In this document: piece after piece, positions 12,794 through 24,315 of the stretch | Layout: every line of letters starts with the position of its first letter | Numbering within the stretch: position 1 is the first letter of the stretch | Source: Diabrotica undecimpunctata | Lineage: Eukaryota > Arthropoda > Insecta > Coleoptera > Chrysomelidae | Length of the DNA stretch: 64,000 nucleotides | Assembly (NCBI RefSeq): GCF_040954645.1 | Contig: NC_092810.1 | Span: 11,704,377-11,768,376, forward strand | Direction of reading: 5' to 3' | Translations under genes and position numbers: made by a program | Notes under the pieces: generated by a model | What the model saw: the letters and a program-made list of their open reading frames with translations, nothing else | Told to the model about the DNA's origin: nothing | Databases searched by the model: none

Positions 12794-14410
12794 TTGCATA
12801 ACTGCCAAGTTATTTATATTTAGAATACAGAACTTAAATTGTTTTTTTACTTTATTGTGCAGAAAGTTGCTTTTTTTTTCAGTTGTGTTAATAATAATAT
12901 TGTTGTAGGTAATGCTGCATTGGAAAGTCTGAAGCTACCCGATTTAAAAAAAAATTCTATGCAGTAAGCATTTTGTCCAAAAATATCTAAATGCAAACCA
13001 AAAAAATATAGAGAGGTAGAAAAGGAAGGTTTGTTAACGACACCACGCGTTTTTCATACGTATTCGATAGCAAAACAACCTCAACCAGTGCCAATAGTGT
13101 TTCGCACTACATACATTGCTTATTTTAGTTCATGAAAACAATGTTACAATCAATTTCTATAATTATTAATGTAAACAATTTTGTTTTGTTATGAATTATT
13201 ATTTCGTTAATATTGTCTATGTGTAGATATTAGAATTTTGATAAGTGGTATATAAGTATTAAAATAATGCGAATTTAATTTTTACAATATCTATCACTTT
13301 GTCATTTAAAATTATTTCATTAATAAACAGCTCAAATCGGGCGAGTTGATTGAAAAAACATTTTCATTTATGTAAACAGAAATACAAAAATGGTGGTTAT
13401 ATTATAAAATACATAAATAAATAAAATATAGGATACTATTTATTAAAGTGTTGTTAATTATTATTCCTTTTATCCCAACACATAGATTAATTTTTCCCTA
13501 AATATGTGTTGCCTCTTGTTGTGGCATATCGATGTGTTTATTTGTTTCAAAAGCATTATCAAAAAACCATACCCATAAATTGACTATATTTTCAAACGTC
13601 ATTTTAAAGATTAAAAGATTGAAAATTTAATTTTCTCAAAACATACATAAAACCATTGTTTAAAAAGATTTTCTTTTTTAAACAATGATAAAACTTACGT
13701 CTTGACTAAAAAATAAACCTCCGCATTAGTGTTCCAAGACGATAGCAATCGAGTCTATTTCAATAAAATATTTAATCCTTTTCTAGCAAATCATATAACC
13801 AAATTAAATATCTGGTAAACTAATAAAAATTAAAAAAGCATTTACCTACTTCATTTAAATAGATTACTAACCGATTTAGATTTAGCAAGTCTCAAAGTAT
13901 AAAAACAATTTGAAATATTTGCTCGAAATAGTCAAGTTATCTTTCACTAGACGCATACAACGATAATAACAATAAGCATTTTATTAAAGTCTTATATTTT
14001 CTTCACAATCTGGCATCCGTGTACAGGATGCCAATATACTCGAATAGAACCCTGCAGAGAATTAAGTTTCTGTTAATAGTTTTTTAAATTTATGACTAGA
14101 GGCCGCCACATGACGGCAGACTGAAAGTCAAACGTTTGTTCCATAAGGATTGTCTAACTAGTCCTATTTAAACAATGTTATTACCGTCATAAAAATACCA
14201 AAAAACATGATTTTTTTAATAGTAGAAATTAAGCACAAAATTGTAATAAAATAAATTTTATTTATATGTTCCGTTTCGTTACGTATTTAAATTTATAAAA
14301 TAAAAATCGATATTTTAAAACATTATTTTTCAATCGTTTGGCAATGTTGGAATTAGCGAGGGAACTCGGTTTTACAATTCAGATCCAGACATGCAGTAAA
14401 ACTAGTTTTT
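12794..14410. other. AT-rich stretch without recognised gene
   Basis: No coding signal seen. Near its right side, 14154-14177 is an exact 24-base inverted match to 4914-4937. Confidence 0.4.
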
Positions 14411-15855
14411 ATTATTTTTTGCCGAAGCAATGAACGAAGAAAACATTGGTGTTTCTATGGGTAAATAGTGCATGTGTTTTTGTGAGTATATTTTATGTGA
14501 TAAGTTTGTAAACTTATTGTTGTCAATACTGTTTTATCAATACTGTATTGTAGTATTGATAAAACGTGTTATTAATAATAGAGAATTATTGATAAGAGAA
14601 GACAGCAAAATTCTGATGTTGATTCCAAGAATGAAAAGCCGCAAAAGAGACGTAAAATGTTAACGTCCGAAGAGAAGGTAATGATACGAAACGTTTATGA
14701 AGGAATTGTCGGCAGAAAAATGGCATTAAACGTTAGCCAAGCGGTCGACATTTGTAGCAGTTTAACTCAAGTATCCGTTAGCTGTATTTATCGTGTACTT
14801 AAAAATACATCGGAAAATAAAAAGCAAGAAAAAGGTAAAACTAGAGGTAGGAAAAGCATTGTTTTGGATGACGAGACAAGGAATATTATACGTCGAAAAA
14901 TTCATTCATTTTATTTTCGGAGTGAAATTCCAACACTGAAAAAAATTTCTCAAGAGCTCGAAAATGCTGACTCTTTACCCAAGATATCTCGTAGGGTCTT
15001 AATCAGGACCATGCACGAAATGAACTTTCGATACGTAAAACGCAACAGAAAAAGTATGCTATTAGAAAAAAATGAAATTATTCTGTGGAGAAGAAAATAT
15101 TTAGAAGAAATACGAAAAATTCGCAGCACTGGATGCAAAATATATTATTTGGATGAAACCTGGATTAACCAAGGTTGGAAAAGGTCATACAGTTGGAAAA
15201 GTTTGGCAAGATTAAAATGTCAAAAGTAAACGCGAAGCATTTATAGAAGGCTGATATACAGGATTAAAAGCTCCATCAGGAAAGGGACGGCGTTTAATCG
15301 TCACCCATATATAGGAAGTGATACAGGGTTTCTTGATGATGGTTTTCTTCAATTTGAGTCGAAAAAAACAGGTGATTATTAAAGAAATTGAAAGGGAGGA
15401 TTCAACAATGGCTTACAGAAAAGGGGATTGCATACGAAGAATCAATGCTCAAAATTTAGCTCCTTAACATTGCACGGTCAAGGAAAATTGAATATCTTAA
15501 ATATGCTGTAGATGAAACTGCAAAAGATTATGGTGTCAAAGTTCTGCGTCTACCACCTTATCATTGCGAACTTAATCCCATTGAACTTATCTGGGAGCAA
15601 GTGAAAGGAGAAGTAGCACGCAATAACAAAACGTTCAAATTAAACGAAATTAAGAAACTTTTGATTAAAGCAATCCTCCATGTAACTCCAGAGAAATGGG
15701 CTAAATGTATAGGCCACATAATTAAAGAAGAACATCGTATGTGGGAACTTGACACTTATATAAAAGTTTTACTAGAGCCAATTATAATTACACCAGGTGG
15801 TGAAGATAATGACAGCGATAGCAGCACTGTATCTTCAGGTTTAGACAGCGAATAA
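14411..15855 (+). pseudogene. Broken IS630/Tc1-type transposase (DD82E group)
   Basis: The N-terminal half is open from about 14592 through the Met at 14657 and includes a helix-turn-helix-like region (SQAVDICSSLTQVSVSCIYR) and YYLDETWIN with the first catalytic Asp. After about 15200 come frame changes and a deletion: the sequence jumps from GDY (about 15373) to the segment after the second Asp, so the MDNA-PYHS block is missing. The C-terminal part (15601-15855) resumes in frame around CELNPIELIWEQVK (catalytic Glu) and ends in an acidic tail. A closely matching second copy lies at 47455-48503 on the other strand. An earlier short frame from ATG 14431 may be an upstream exon. No terminal inverted repeats were found by eye. 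Confidence 0.8.
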
Positions 15856-16275
15856 TATTTTCTAATAGTTTAATAAGAACATCAGCATAAAAAAACCAAA
15901 AACAAAAAAAAACGAGAAGAACATAGTAAGTGTGTATAGTGTTTGTGTTTAAACACATCAAACATTATTTTTATTTTGTTTTTATAGAATTTTATTTTGT
16001 TTTATAGGATTTTATTTTGTTTTGTTTTATACTGTTTAAGTGTTTTGTTCATTTTATTTAATAAGACAATATGGCTCTTGGCGAACACCCATTTAAAAAA
16101 AGTATCGCGCCACAAGACATACCTCTGGGGTGGTGTGGAAACTGTCTTAAAATTTGAATTAAAAAAATTTCATTGTGTAACTCTTTAAGGACGGTTCACG
16201 TCAAAAGACGTTTTAGCGTAACTTCCGCGACAGCCGGTTGGTATCAGTAAACTTTCTGCAAAATTACTTCTTTTT

Positions 16276-16700
16276 TATAGCTTTTTGTTTGTGGCATTCT
16301 GTATTTTTAGGGGAATGTAGGGAATGAGCCACAAAATATTTATTCATATGTTTATTTATTGACGTTTCGATCTCTATATCCAAAGACCGTTTTCAATTAT
16401 ACAAATGATATTACTATTTATTTTCTATGGCTTTTCGCTTGTCGTTCTGTATTTTTAGAAATGATGTTGGGAATAAGCCACAATATATTTATTCAAATGT
16501 TTAATTTACGGACGTTTCGATCTCTATAAAGAGACCGTTTTCAAACATACAAATGACAGATATATTTATTTTTCTATAGCTGCTTGTTTGTGGCATTCTG
16601 TATTTTTAGGGAGAAGGTTGGACATAAGCCACAATATATCTATTTACATGTTTAATACATTGACGTTTCGATCTCTATTCCGTTTTTAAAGATAGAAAAA
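16276..16700. repeat. 149-bp tandem repeat, about three copies
   Basis: Copies begin at 16276, 16425 and 16574, exactly 149 bases apart. Each holds cattctgtatttttag and a gacgtttcgatctc box. Between the third copy and 16860 there is one inverted partner: 16781-16810 is an exact reverse complement of 16360-16389. This box style is common in PLE-type terminal sequences. Confidence 0.85.
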
Positions 16701-17262
16701 AAATAAACAATATAAGATTATAAAAATATATAATAATAAACAAATAAAATAAATATAACTATCATTTATATCTGTGAAAGCGGTCTTTGGATATAGAGAT
16801 CGAAACGTCAGTAAAAACTTGTAAATAAATATATTGTGGCCTATTTCGAACATTAATATTTGAAAAATAAAATATAATTAACGTTAAAATAAAAGTAAGT
16901 GTACGTCACTGGATTTCCAAACAGCTTTCCGCATTTCTGGGGGTTTAAACGATGACTCACTCTCTCAAATAGTGAAATTATACTATAGGCGGGAAAATTC
17001 TGATCCCCAACACGGCATATAGTCTCATACACGTCTCTAAATCAAATCGCCCTTTATGTGAATATTGTAAGTGTAGTATATATGTAGCACATATTAGGGT
17101 AGATTGCCTTAAATACATCGACAAAAGACGCAAACACTCAATATCTGACAATATATCACAAGTGTTATCTTAACGAATTATTAAGTAATTAGTTTTATGT
17201 TTGATAGATCTTAATATTATGGAACTTTAATTTTTAATTAACATACTAACTGAAACTGTAAG

Positions 17263-17599
17263 TATCGTCTATTAAAATAGTATCGTCTATTAAAATAGTT
17301 AAAACACGTATTTACGTAAATATAGCTATTTTATTAAATTAAATCAAACTCGTTCCCAATGGTCATAATTAAATCACACCAAATTATTATCTCTCGTTCC
17401 GTTGTGTTTATGTGTCATCACCGAACTACTCGTGACCATATAAGGCAATTAGTGACCCAAGCCAATCACCGTATTAGAAGTTGAGTGTGTCTTCACAATG
17501 TCATAACAGAACTACCAGTATTCCATCTTAAGCTGATTAGGACATTAGGAAGTTAGTGACTTAAGCTGATCAGCGTATTAGGATAATAGTGTGACTGCA
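17263..17599 (-). repeat. 3' LTR of the Gypsy element
   Basis: This is the downstream LTR for the minus-strand element. It matches 22722-23058 base for base in every line I compared. In element orientation it starts TGCAGTCACAC and ends in GACGATA, with an internal doubled segment (tatcgtctattaaaatag twice). It lacks the common final CA. Confidence 0.95.
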
Positions 17600-17712
17600 T
17601 TCGACCATCCTGACGTCACGATCGTCCTCGATCGTACAACACCTATTAAAAAAAATAATATGTTCTTTATTATTAAGAATGCCAATTTATAGAAAGGCTC
17701 CATCATTCTGCA

Positions 17713-19148
17713 GAATGACATAGTCTAAATCAATTCGTTTCAGATAGCTACAACTATCCATACAAGCTCATTTTTAAACATTAAAACATATGGCTGTCAT
17801 TTTTCAGAATGACAATGTGAATAAATTTGTTTCACATAGCTACGGCTATTCAAACAAACTCATTCAAGACATTAAAATATTTGGGTGTCATTTTGCAGAA
17901 TGGTGAACTGAATATCCATTCAGAACATTAAAACATTTATTTGTCATTTTTCAGAATGACGAACTGAAAATCCATTCAGAACACTATAACATTTATTTGT
18001 CATTTTTCAGAATGACGAACTGAAAATCCATTCAGAACATTAGAACATTTATTTGTCATTTTTCAGAATGAAGAACTGAAAATCCATTCAGAACACTATA
18101 ACATTTATTTGTCATTTTTCAGAATGACGAACTGAACATCCATTCAGAACATTAAAACATTTATTTGTCATTTTGCAGAATGACGAACTGAAAATCCATT
18201 CAGAACATTAAAACATTTATTTGTCATTTTGCAGAATGACGAACTGAAAATCCATTCAGAACATTAGAACATTTATTTGTCATTTTTCAGAATGACGAAC
18301 TGAAAATCCATTCAGAACACTATAACATTTATTTGTCATTTTTCAGAATGACGAACTGAAAATCCATTCAGAACATTAGAACATTTATTTGTCATTTTGC
18401 AGAATGACGAACTGAACATCCATTCAGAACATTAAAACATTTATTTGTCATTTTGCAGAATGACGAACTGAAAATCCATTCAGAACATTAAAACATTTAT
18501 TTGTCATTTTGCAGAATGACGAACTGAAAATCCATTCAGAACATTAAAACATTTATTTGTCATTTTGCAGAATGACGAACTGAAAATCCATTCAGAACAT
18601 TAGAACATTTATTTGTCATTTTTCAGAATGACGAACTGAAAATCCATTCAGAACACTATAACATTTATTTGTCATTTTGCAGAATGACGAACTGAAAATC
18701 CATTCAGAACATTAAAACATTTATTTGTCATTTTTCAGAATGACGAACTGAAAATCCATTCAGAACATTAGAACATTTATTTGTCATTTTGCAGAATGAC
18801 GAACTGAAAATCCATTCAGAACATTAAAACATTTATTTGTCATTTTTCAGAATGACGAACTGAAAATCCATTCAGAACATTAAAACATTTATTTGTCATT
18901 TTGCAGAATGACGAACTGAAAATCCATTCAGAATATTAGAACATTTATTTGTCATTTTTCAGAATGACGAATAAAATAAATTTGCTTCAAATAGTCAGAA
19001 CTACTCAAATAAACCCATTCAGATCATTGAAACACTTTGTTGTCATTTTTCAGAATGACAATTAAAATATATTTTTTTTTTAGTTCCAGCTATTCAAACA
19101 AATTCCTTTTAAACAATAGAATATCTTTATGTCATTCTACAAAATGAC
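17713..19148. repeat. Tandem array: 19 units of 56 bp flanked by 89-94 bp units
   Basis: Taking the gaatgac box as phase marker, units start at 17713, 17807 and 17898 (94 and 91 bp). Then 19 units of exactly 56 bp run to 18962, followed by 91 and 89 bp units to 19142. The long units carry an extra middle part (around caaatagtcagaactactca) that the 56-bp units lack, so the short unit is an internal-deletion form that was amplified. Each unit has a near-palindrome around gtcattttgcagaatgac; at 17704-17717 it is perfect (cattctgcagaatg). The array lies in the 3' noncoding region of the Gypsy element. Confidence 0.95.
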
Positions 19149-19178
19149 TACACTATCATGTAACTAACCTGAATAATT

Positions 19179-19409
19179 TTAAGATCTTTGAATCTTAAAT
19201 CTCTTGATGTTTTCTCCACCAACAACTCCTTCATAAGGACGCCTTTTTCTTGATGAATGTACATCTTCTGTTACACGATATCTATCATTTGGTAGAACCT
19301 CAACAATCCTGAATGGCCCTCTATACTTTTCTAAAAGCTTCTTACTTTCATTGTTTGCTGGAAAACTTGTAACTTTTGTCAATACCAGGTCACCAACAGC
19401 ATATTTCAC
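19179..19409 (-). pseudogene. Gypsy integrase C-terminal domain
   Basis: The 76-codon frame holds the GPF/Y-type module of Gypsy integrases: YRGPFRIVEVLPNDRYRV after a VGDLVLTKV strand. This domain binds DNA and helps target choice. It ends pol; the 56-bp array begins just beyond it. It is offset from the integrase core at 19443-19832 by a small break. Confidence 0.85.
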
Positions 19410-19442
19410 TGGAGAGCATCTTTTTTTATTAAATTCGTTATT

Positions 19443-20544
19443 CTATTTGATTCTATTTTCTTCTAATCGTTTAGCTACATCCTTTCTCAATAACATTACA
19501 TCAATAATGTCCATATCATTATCATCTATGTATTTGTCTCCATCAACTCTTAATTTGTACCCGAAAAACACTTCACTGGGAGAAGATTTAGTTATTCGGT
19601 GTTTTGTCTCGTTTATTCCTTGTTGAATGTTTTTTAAATTTTTATCCCACATATCGGACTCAAATTTTGCACCCATTGTGGCCATGGTATCCAGTAATGT
19701 TTTATTTGCCCTTTCTACTTGGCCGTTGCCTCTTGCCATTCCTACTGCAGTTGTAAACACTCTAATTCCTCTCTCTGCCATATAATTCAAAAATTCTTTT
19801 GAAACAAAAGCTGATCGTGCATCTGATATCATTCGTTTGGTGTTACCAAATATTTTAAAAAATTTCTTCTAAAGCACAAATAACATGTTTACTTGATGTA
19901 TCTGGGACAGCTTCAACAAACACGAATTTAGAAAAGGCATCAATCAAAACCAAGATGTATTTATTTTGAGATTTCGTTAACACAAATGGCCCTAAATGAT
20001 CGGCATGGAGTGTATGAAACGGTCTAGCATATTTTGGAATGGAATGTAGATAGCCAGGCTTTTTTTCTCCCGGTTGTTTATGGTATAAACAGGCAAGACA
20101 AGCCGCAATGTATTTCTTAATAAATCTTCGCATTCGTGGAAACCAATACCGTTCTTTTATTCTTTTAATTGTTTTATCCAACGCAAAATGTCCAATATCG
20201 TCATGATTCATTTTGACAATTTGCCAACGACAATCTTTAGGCACATACCATCTTCTACCATATTCCGTTATTTTATAAACTTTGTTTCCTCTTAAATCAT
20301 ATTTCTTGAAAGTATCCTTATGATTTTCCTGATCTCCTGACAAAAGAATATCTTTAATTTTTTTTATTTCCGTATCTGTATCCTGTGCTTCTCTTAGATA
20401 GTCGTCTTCTTGGATGAGCATCACTTTAATTTCAAGACTTTCCTCTGCTTCAGTTCTTTCAAAGTTCCTACTTAAGGCATCTACATGTTGTAGTTGTACT
20501 CCTGATTTATGTTTTATTTCAAAACAAAAATCTTGTAAACACAA
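19443..20544 (-). pseudogene. Gypsy integrase (zinc domain and DDE core), frameshifted
   Basis: Two adjoining frames (20544-19855 and 19832-19443) are separated by one shift in an A-rich run near 19850. The first frame begins with the end of RNase H (DALSRN), then the zinc-binding H-H-C-C region (HFALDKTIKRIKERYWFP ... CLACLYHK). Core residues follow: first Asp in LHADHLGPF, second Asp in ISDARSAF, Glu in RGNGQVERANKTL. All three catalytic residues are kept, so only the shift prevents a full integrase. In an intact element this enzyme inserts the cDNA into the genome. Confidence 0.9.
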
Positions 20545-20930
20545 AACCCATCTTGCTATTCTTGGGATTATTGTTTGTTTTACTAATGCATTTTTAACGG
20601 AATTGCAGTCTGTTATTACAGTAAAAGATCTTCCTGCTAAATATTATCTATACCTTTCTAGGGTTTTGACAATAGCCAAAATCTCTAATTCAAAAGAATG
20701 ATATTTCTTTTCTTCTTTTGTGGTTTGCTTGCTAAAATAGGCAATTGACTTTTCACGACCATCAACAATTTGAGTTATTATGCCTCCAAATCCTTCTCTA
20801 CTTGCATCCGTGTAAACTATTATGTCATGTTACGGATTAAATATTGTTAAAATTGGTTCTGAGACTATAACTTTCTTTATTTCTTTAACAATTTTTGTTT
20901 CTTCTTATGTCCATGTCCAATTTACATCTT
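20545..20930 (-). pseudogene. Gypsy RT connection and RNase H, with stops
   Basis: On the minus strand the reading runs from a WTWT..EETK segment (end of the RT connection) to SEPILTIFNP, then VYTDASREGFGG, the first RNase H Asp block. It continues through FELEILAIV and TVITDCNSVKNAL to the frame at 20544. At least three in-frame stops occur (after WTWT, after TIFNP and after ERYR). RNase H would remove template RNA during cDNA synthesis. Confidence 0.8.
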
Positions 20931-21182
20931 TTTTTTATCAATAAGAAAAGAAGGGCTTGCGAACGATGAATTACTCTTTCGAATAATATTTGCATCCAAT
21001 AATTCTTGTACTGTTTTTTGTAAAATTTCTTTGTCAGCTGCAGGTGTTCTGTAGGGACGAAGCTTAACTACATCTGAACTTGTAATATAGATTCTCATAA
21101 CAACAGAATGCGATTTTTTTAGAGCTTTCAAATTTGTATAAAAACAGTCCTCGTGATTTAGCAAAATATTTTCCAACACCAT
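20922..21182 (-). pseudogene. N-terminal remnant of Gypsy RT, palm domain deleted
   Basis: The 86-codon frame carries the start of a Gypsy RT: LRPYRTPAADKEILQKTV, then ANIIRKSNSSFASPSFLIDKKK. In normal Gypsy elements roughly 200 residues follow, with the LDL-SGY and Y-x-DD blocks. Here the sequence passes within a few bases (about 20928-20938) to the connection region, so the polymerase active site is absent. This is a deletion, not mere decay, because both sides align well to the family. Confidence 0.88.
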
Positions 21183-21239
21183 TTTCTCGTATTTAGATAT
21201 ATTTCCTGTACTTATTTATTTATCTAAGTCTTTCTTTAT

Positions 21240-21640
21240 CTAAGGAATTTAAATGTTAAACTATTATCTATCCTATAATACATAATATTTACATCTTCTG
21301 TAAAATTTCTTCCTATTAGAAGGTCATTATAACCCAATCTTTATCCATGACATACAACATAATATTTAATTCTACAAAATCGATTTTTCTTTTAGCAAAT
21401 ACATAATATTCAACTGATAAAGAATTTCCCAAAAATCCAGAAAGTTTTACATCTTTAGTTAATGATTTTATTTCTAATTTAAACTTATCTGCCAATTCTT
21501 TTGAAATTAGCGAACAATCGCTGCCAAAATCAATGAATGCAGTATGGCTGTGCTCATTTAAGAAAATAATTTTATTAAATTTATTTTCGAATGAATCAAA
21601 CTGTATTTGTTTAACAGATTTATTTTTTTCTAAATTTTTG
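21240..21640 (-). pseudogene. Gypsy retropepsin-like protease
   Basis: The minus strand reads HTAFIDFGSDCSLISKELAD, where DFGS replaces the usual D-S/T-G active-site triplet (DxGS forms occur in insect Gypsy elements). A later FLIGRNF resembles the LIG strand at the end of retroviral-type proteases. It lies between the gag zinc knuckles and RT, as expected. Confidence 0.7.
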
Positions 21641-21689
21641 TTCGTTTTATTTACTTTTGTCTCTTGACATTCTTTGTTCTTTTTAAAAC

Positions 21690-22646
21690 AGTATTGTTCA
21701 ATATGACCTTTAATTTTAAAAAAAAAACCTGCATATTTGGTTTCTGTGGTGACAATCTTTTTTTAAATGACCCTGAATTCCACAGCACATACAAGGTTTA
21801 TTCTTGTTAAATTTGTTATTAACAAATTTGTTATTATGTACAAATTTTGATTTGGAAAAAAACAATTGGATTTGTTAAATCAGGCAATTTTTCTGGACTT
21901 TTGTGATAAAGCTTATTTCTTAAATAAACTGCCAATAAATTGACATCTTTGATTTGAGCAACTTCAATAGCAGATTTAATATGTTCGTCTCTAATAGCAC
22001 CAATTATTAAAGAAATCTTATCTGACTTGGAAAAATTTACTTTAAGTTTATTAATTTTTGCTAAATGTTCAAAATAAAATTCATATAATGAAGAACCCTC
22101 TGTTGGTTTATGATGAGCTACGTCCATACAAAGATCATAAGTATTTCGTGTACTTTGAAAAGTATTTTCTAACACTGATCTCCATTCTGCCCAAGAAAAT
22201 TGAGACCATGCAACTTCATTTTCAATAAAACTAGCGTACCATGTTTTAGCGGTACCTCTAAGCTTAGAAATCGCTTGAAATATAATGTAGTTATCAGACC
22301 AACTATACGTCTTAGCATTGTGCTCTATTATTTCAATCCATCGATCTATTTCTCCAATTAGTGGATCAAATTCAGGAATAAAACTGACGGATTCAATGTT
22401 TCTATTCGTGCAATTATAAGATGCAGATGGTGAATTTATTTATGTGGCATTTTCTTTAATTTGAGGCAAAGGCGAAGACGTATAGGTTCTATTTATTTTT
22501 GAATGTTTAGATCTTTTTTTTTACTTACTGGTTCTTTTCGTTTTTGTATACCTTGACTCCCTTCTCGGCGAAGAATCGGTGGACGAAATAGTTGTGGTTT
22601 CACTACTGGAACTACTATTTCGCTTGGACTTTTTCCTTTTCGGCAT
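21690..22646 (-). pseudogene. Gypsy Gag with zinc knuckles, interrupted
   Basis: The likely start is the ATG whose A is at 22646 (MPKRKKSKRNSSSSS), about 75 bp inside the 5' LTR. A stop after about 66 codons is followed in the same frame by a capsid-like region: FDPLIGEIDRWIEIIEHN, then KTWYASFI and the open frame 22175-21834. Near 21780 a perfect CCHC knuckle appears in the pattern C-x2-C-x4-H-x4-C (CMCCGIQGHLKKDC). A degenerate second knuckle lies beyond a T-run that shifts frame. Gag would package the RNA. The stop and shift make this copy defective. Confidence 0.82.
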
Positions 22647-22721
22647 TTTGGACACTTTCAATCACTTAACATTAAAAACAGTTCACTAAATTCTACCGTA
22701 GGTTCTTTAACACACTTCTGA

Positions 22722-23058
22722 TATCGTCTATTAAAATAGTATCGTCTATTAAAATAGTTAAAACACGTATTTACGTAAATATAGCTATTTTATTAAATTA
22801 AATCAAACTCGTTCCCAATGGTCATAATTAAATCACACCAAATTATTATCTCTCGTTCCGTTGTGTTTATGTGTCATCACCGAACTACTCGTGACCATAT
22901 AAGGCAATTAGTGACCCAAGCCAATCACCGTATTAGAAGTTGAGTGTGTCTTCACAATGTCATAACAGAACTACCAGTATTCCATCTTAAGCTGATTAGG
23001 ACATTAGGAAGTTAGTGACTTAAGCTGATCAGCGTATTAGGATAATAGTGTGACTGCA
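22722..23058 (-). repeat. 5' LTR of the Gypsy element
   Basis: Identical by eye to 17263-17599. As the upstream LTR of a minus-strand element it should hold the promoter. Target-site copy TAAG follows directly at 23059-23062. Confidence 0.95.
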
Positions 23059-23062
23059 TAAG

Positions 23063-24315
23063 TGACTTTGTAATTTTATATTGTAATTATTGTATTTTGT
23101 TCTCCCCCTAATAACCCTCAGTGGTTAATGCGGTTAAAAAAAAGTTTATAAACTTTTCCCAACTAAAAAAAACGGGATCATTAATTTTGCGATTCCTTGT
23201 ACAATTTAATTTAATTTGTTCAAAATAAAAATCATTTTGAATTATTGTTATTTTCGCATTAAAATGAATACAAGTTGACGTTCGTTAAAAAAATAACAAG
23301 CGTACCTATATCACGACAAGAAAAATATATTCCATAATGACTACTTTTATTTTACATAGATCACGTACTTTATGGGTATCATCTCTATTTCACAAGAGCA
23401 CCATCATTGTCTTATACATCTACTAAAACTCCAACATTTATACCATAAAAACTCAACAATATACTTAAATGTTATCTGAATCGTTATCGGCAAACAAACG
23501 TCAAGAATCTGGAAAGATATAAAACATATTTTACATACAATGACTAATTGCCCAATAGATACAGGAGACACATCTACTTTCCCATGTGCATTACAGGTAC
23601 GTGAAACTACACAGTGTGAACATTTCGTGGCTTACGGCGAGATTTTTGGGCCTCGCGAAATCCGATGCCAGGACCGGCCTAAGTTGTAAATTTTAGATGA
23701 AATAAGATCAAATTTAATAGTTTTAGATTATTTTCACTACTAAAAATAAGTAGATTTTGTAAACTGTAAGTCAAATTTCAAATAAATATAATTTAATTTG
23801 CTCTCCTTTTTTCAGCTAGTGATACGTTATGTTATATTTTTTTCACTCAATTATTTCATTTCCCTCATGATTTTTTTTATCTTACTGCCTGTTTCGGGTA
23901 TTTATTGCGTCCATATTTTCCTAGGTCTTTCTTTCCTATTTTTATGGTTTGTATATTTATATATACCACACAATGTTTCTTTTCTAATACAAAATTTATA
24001 TGAACATGCATTAATATATTAAATTATATATACGGGGGTGGGTATAAGTCAGCTAGTGTCCTCGAAAATGACAATGAGCGCTTCCGTCGATTTCACCCCT
24101 CTCTCCCACGTTCAGATGGCATTACCTAGCAACACAGTTGGGCATGTCAATAAGCTAATCGACCTCGAAGCAAACGAATACCGTTTTTTTCGTATATTTA
24201 GTCGTTGTATTTGGAGTGAAATGACAGGGAACGTTCGCATTAAGTTTACGTTATAACAATTTGTGTTTTTATTAAAACAGTTTTACTATCAGGATCGTGA
24301 TTACGAAACTAAATT
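23063..24315. other. Stretch without recognised gene
   Basis: The hydrophobic open frame 23798-24022 looks like AT-rich chance coding. The frame 24038-24256 is not recognised; it may belong with the transposase fragment just downstream. Confidence 0.4.

Larger units (their letters stand above)
17263..23058 (-). mobile_element. Non-autonomous Ty3/Gypsy retrotransposon with 4-bp target duplication
   Basis: A complete insertion of 5796 bp read on the minus strand: LTR, gag, protease, truncated RT, RNase H, integrase, a long 3' noncoding region with a 56-bp array, LTR. Both LTRs are 337 bp and I see no difference between them. The element is flanked by TAAG on both sides (17259-17262 and 23059-23062). 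The coding region carries an RT deletion, several in-frame stops and frameshifts, so it cannot encode its own enzymes. No envelope-like ORF is visible. The sequence following the 5' LTR does not start with the usual TGG of a tRNA primer site. Confidence 0.93.

Noticed and set aside
17898..18961. CRISPR-like array
   Set aside because: Repeats are directly adjacent without unique spacers, in a eukaryotic retroelement.
22646..22721. tRNA primer-binding site next to the 5' LTR
   Set aside because: The sequence after the LTR does not begin with TGG and I could not match a tRNA 3' end.
23798..24022. Small hydrophobic protein with several membrane segments
   Set aside because: T-rich sequence gives Phe/Leu/Ile runs by chance; no start context, homologue or splice support.
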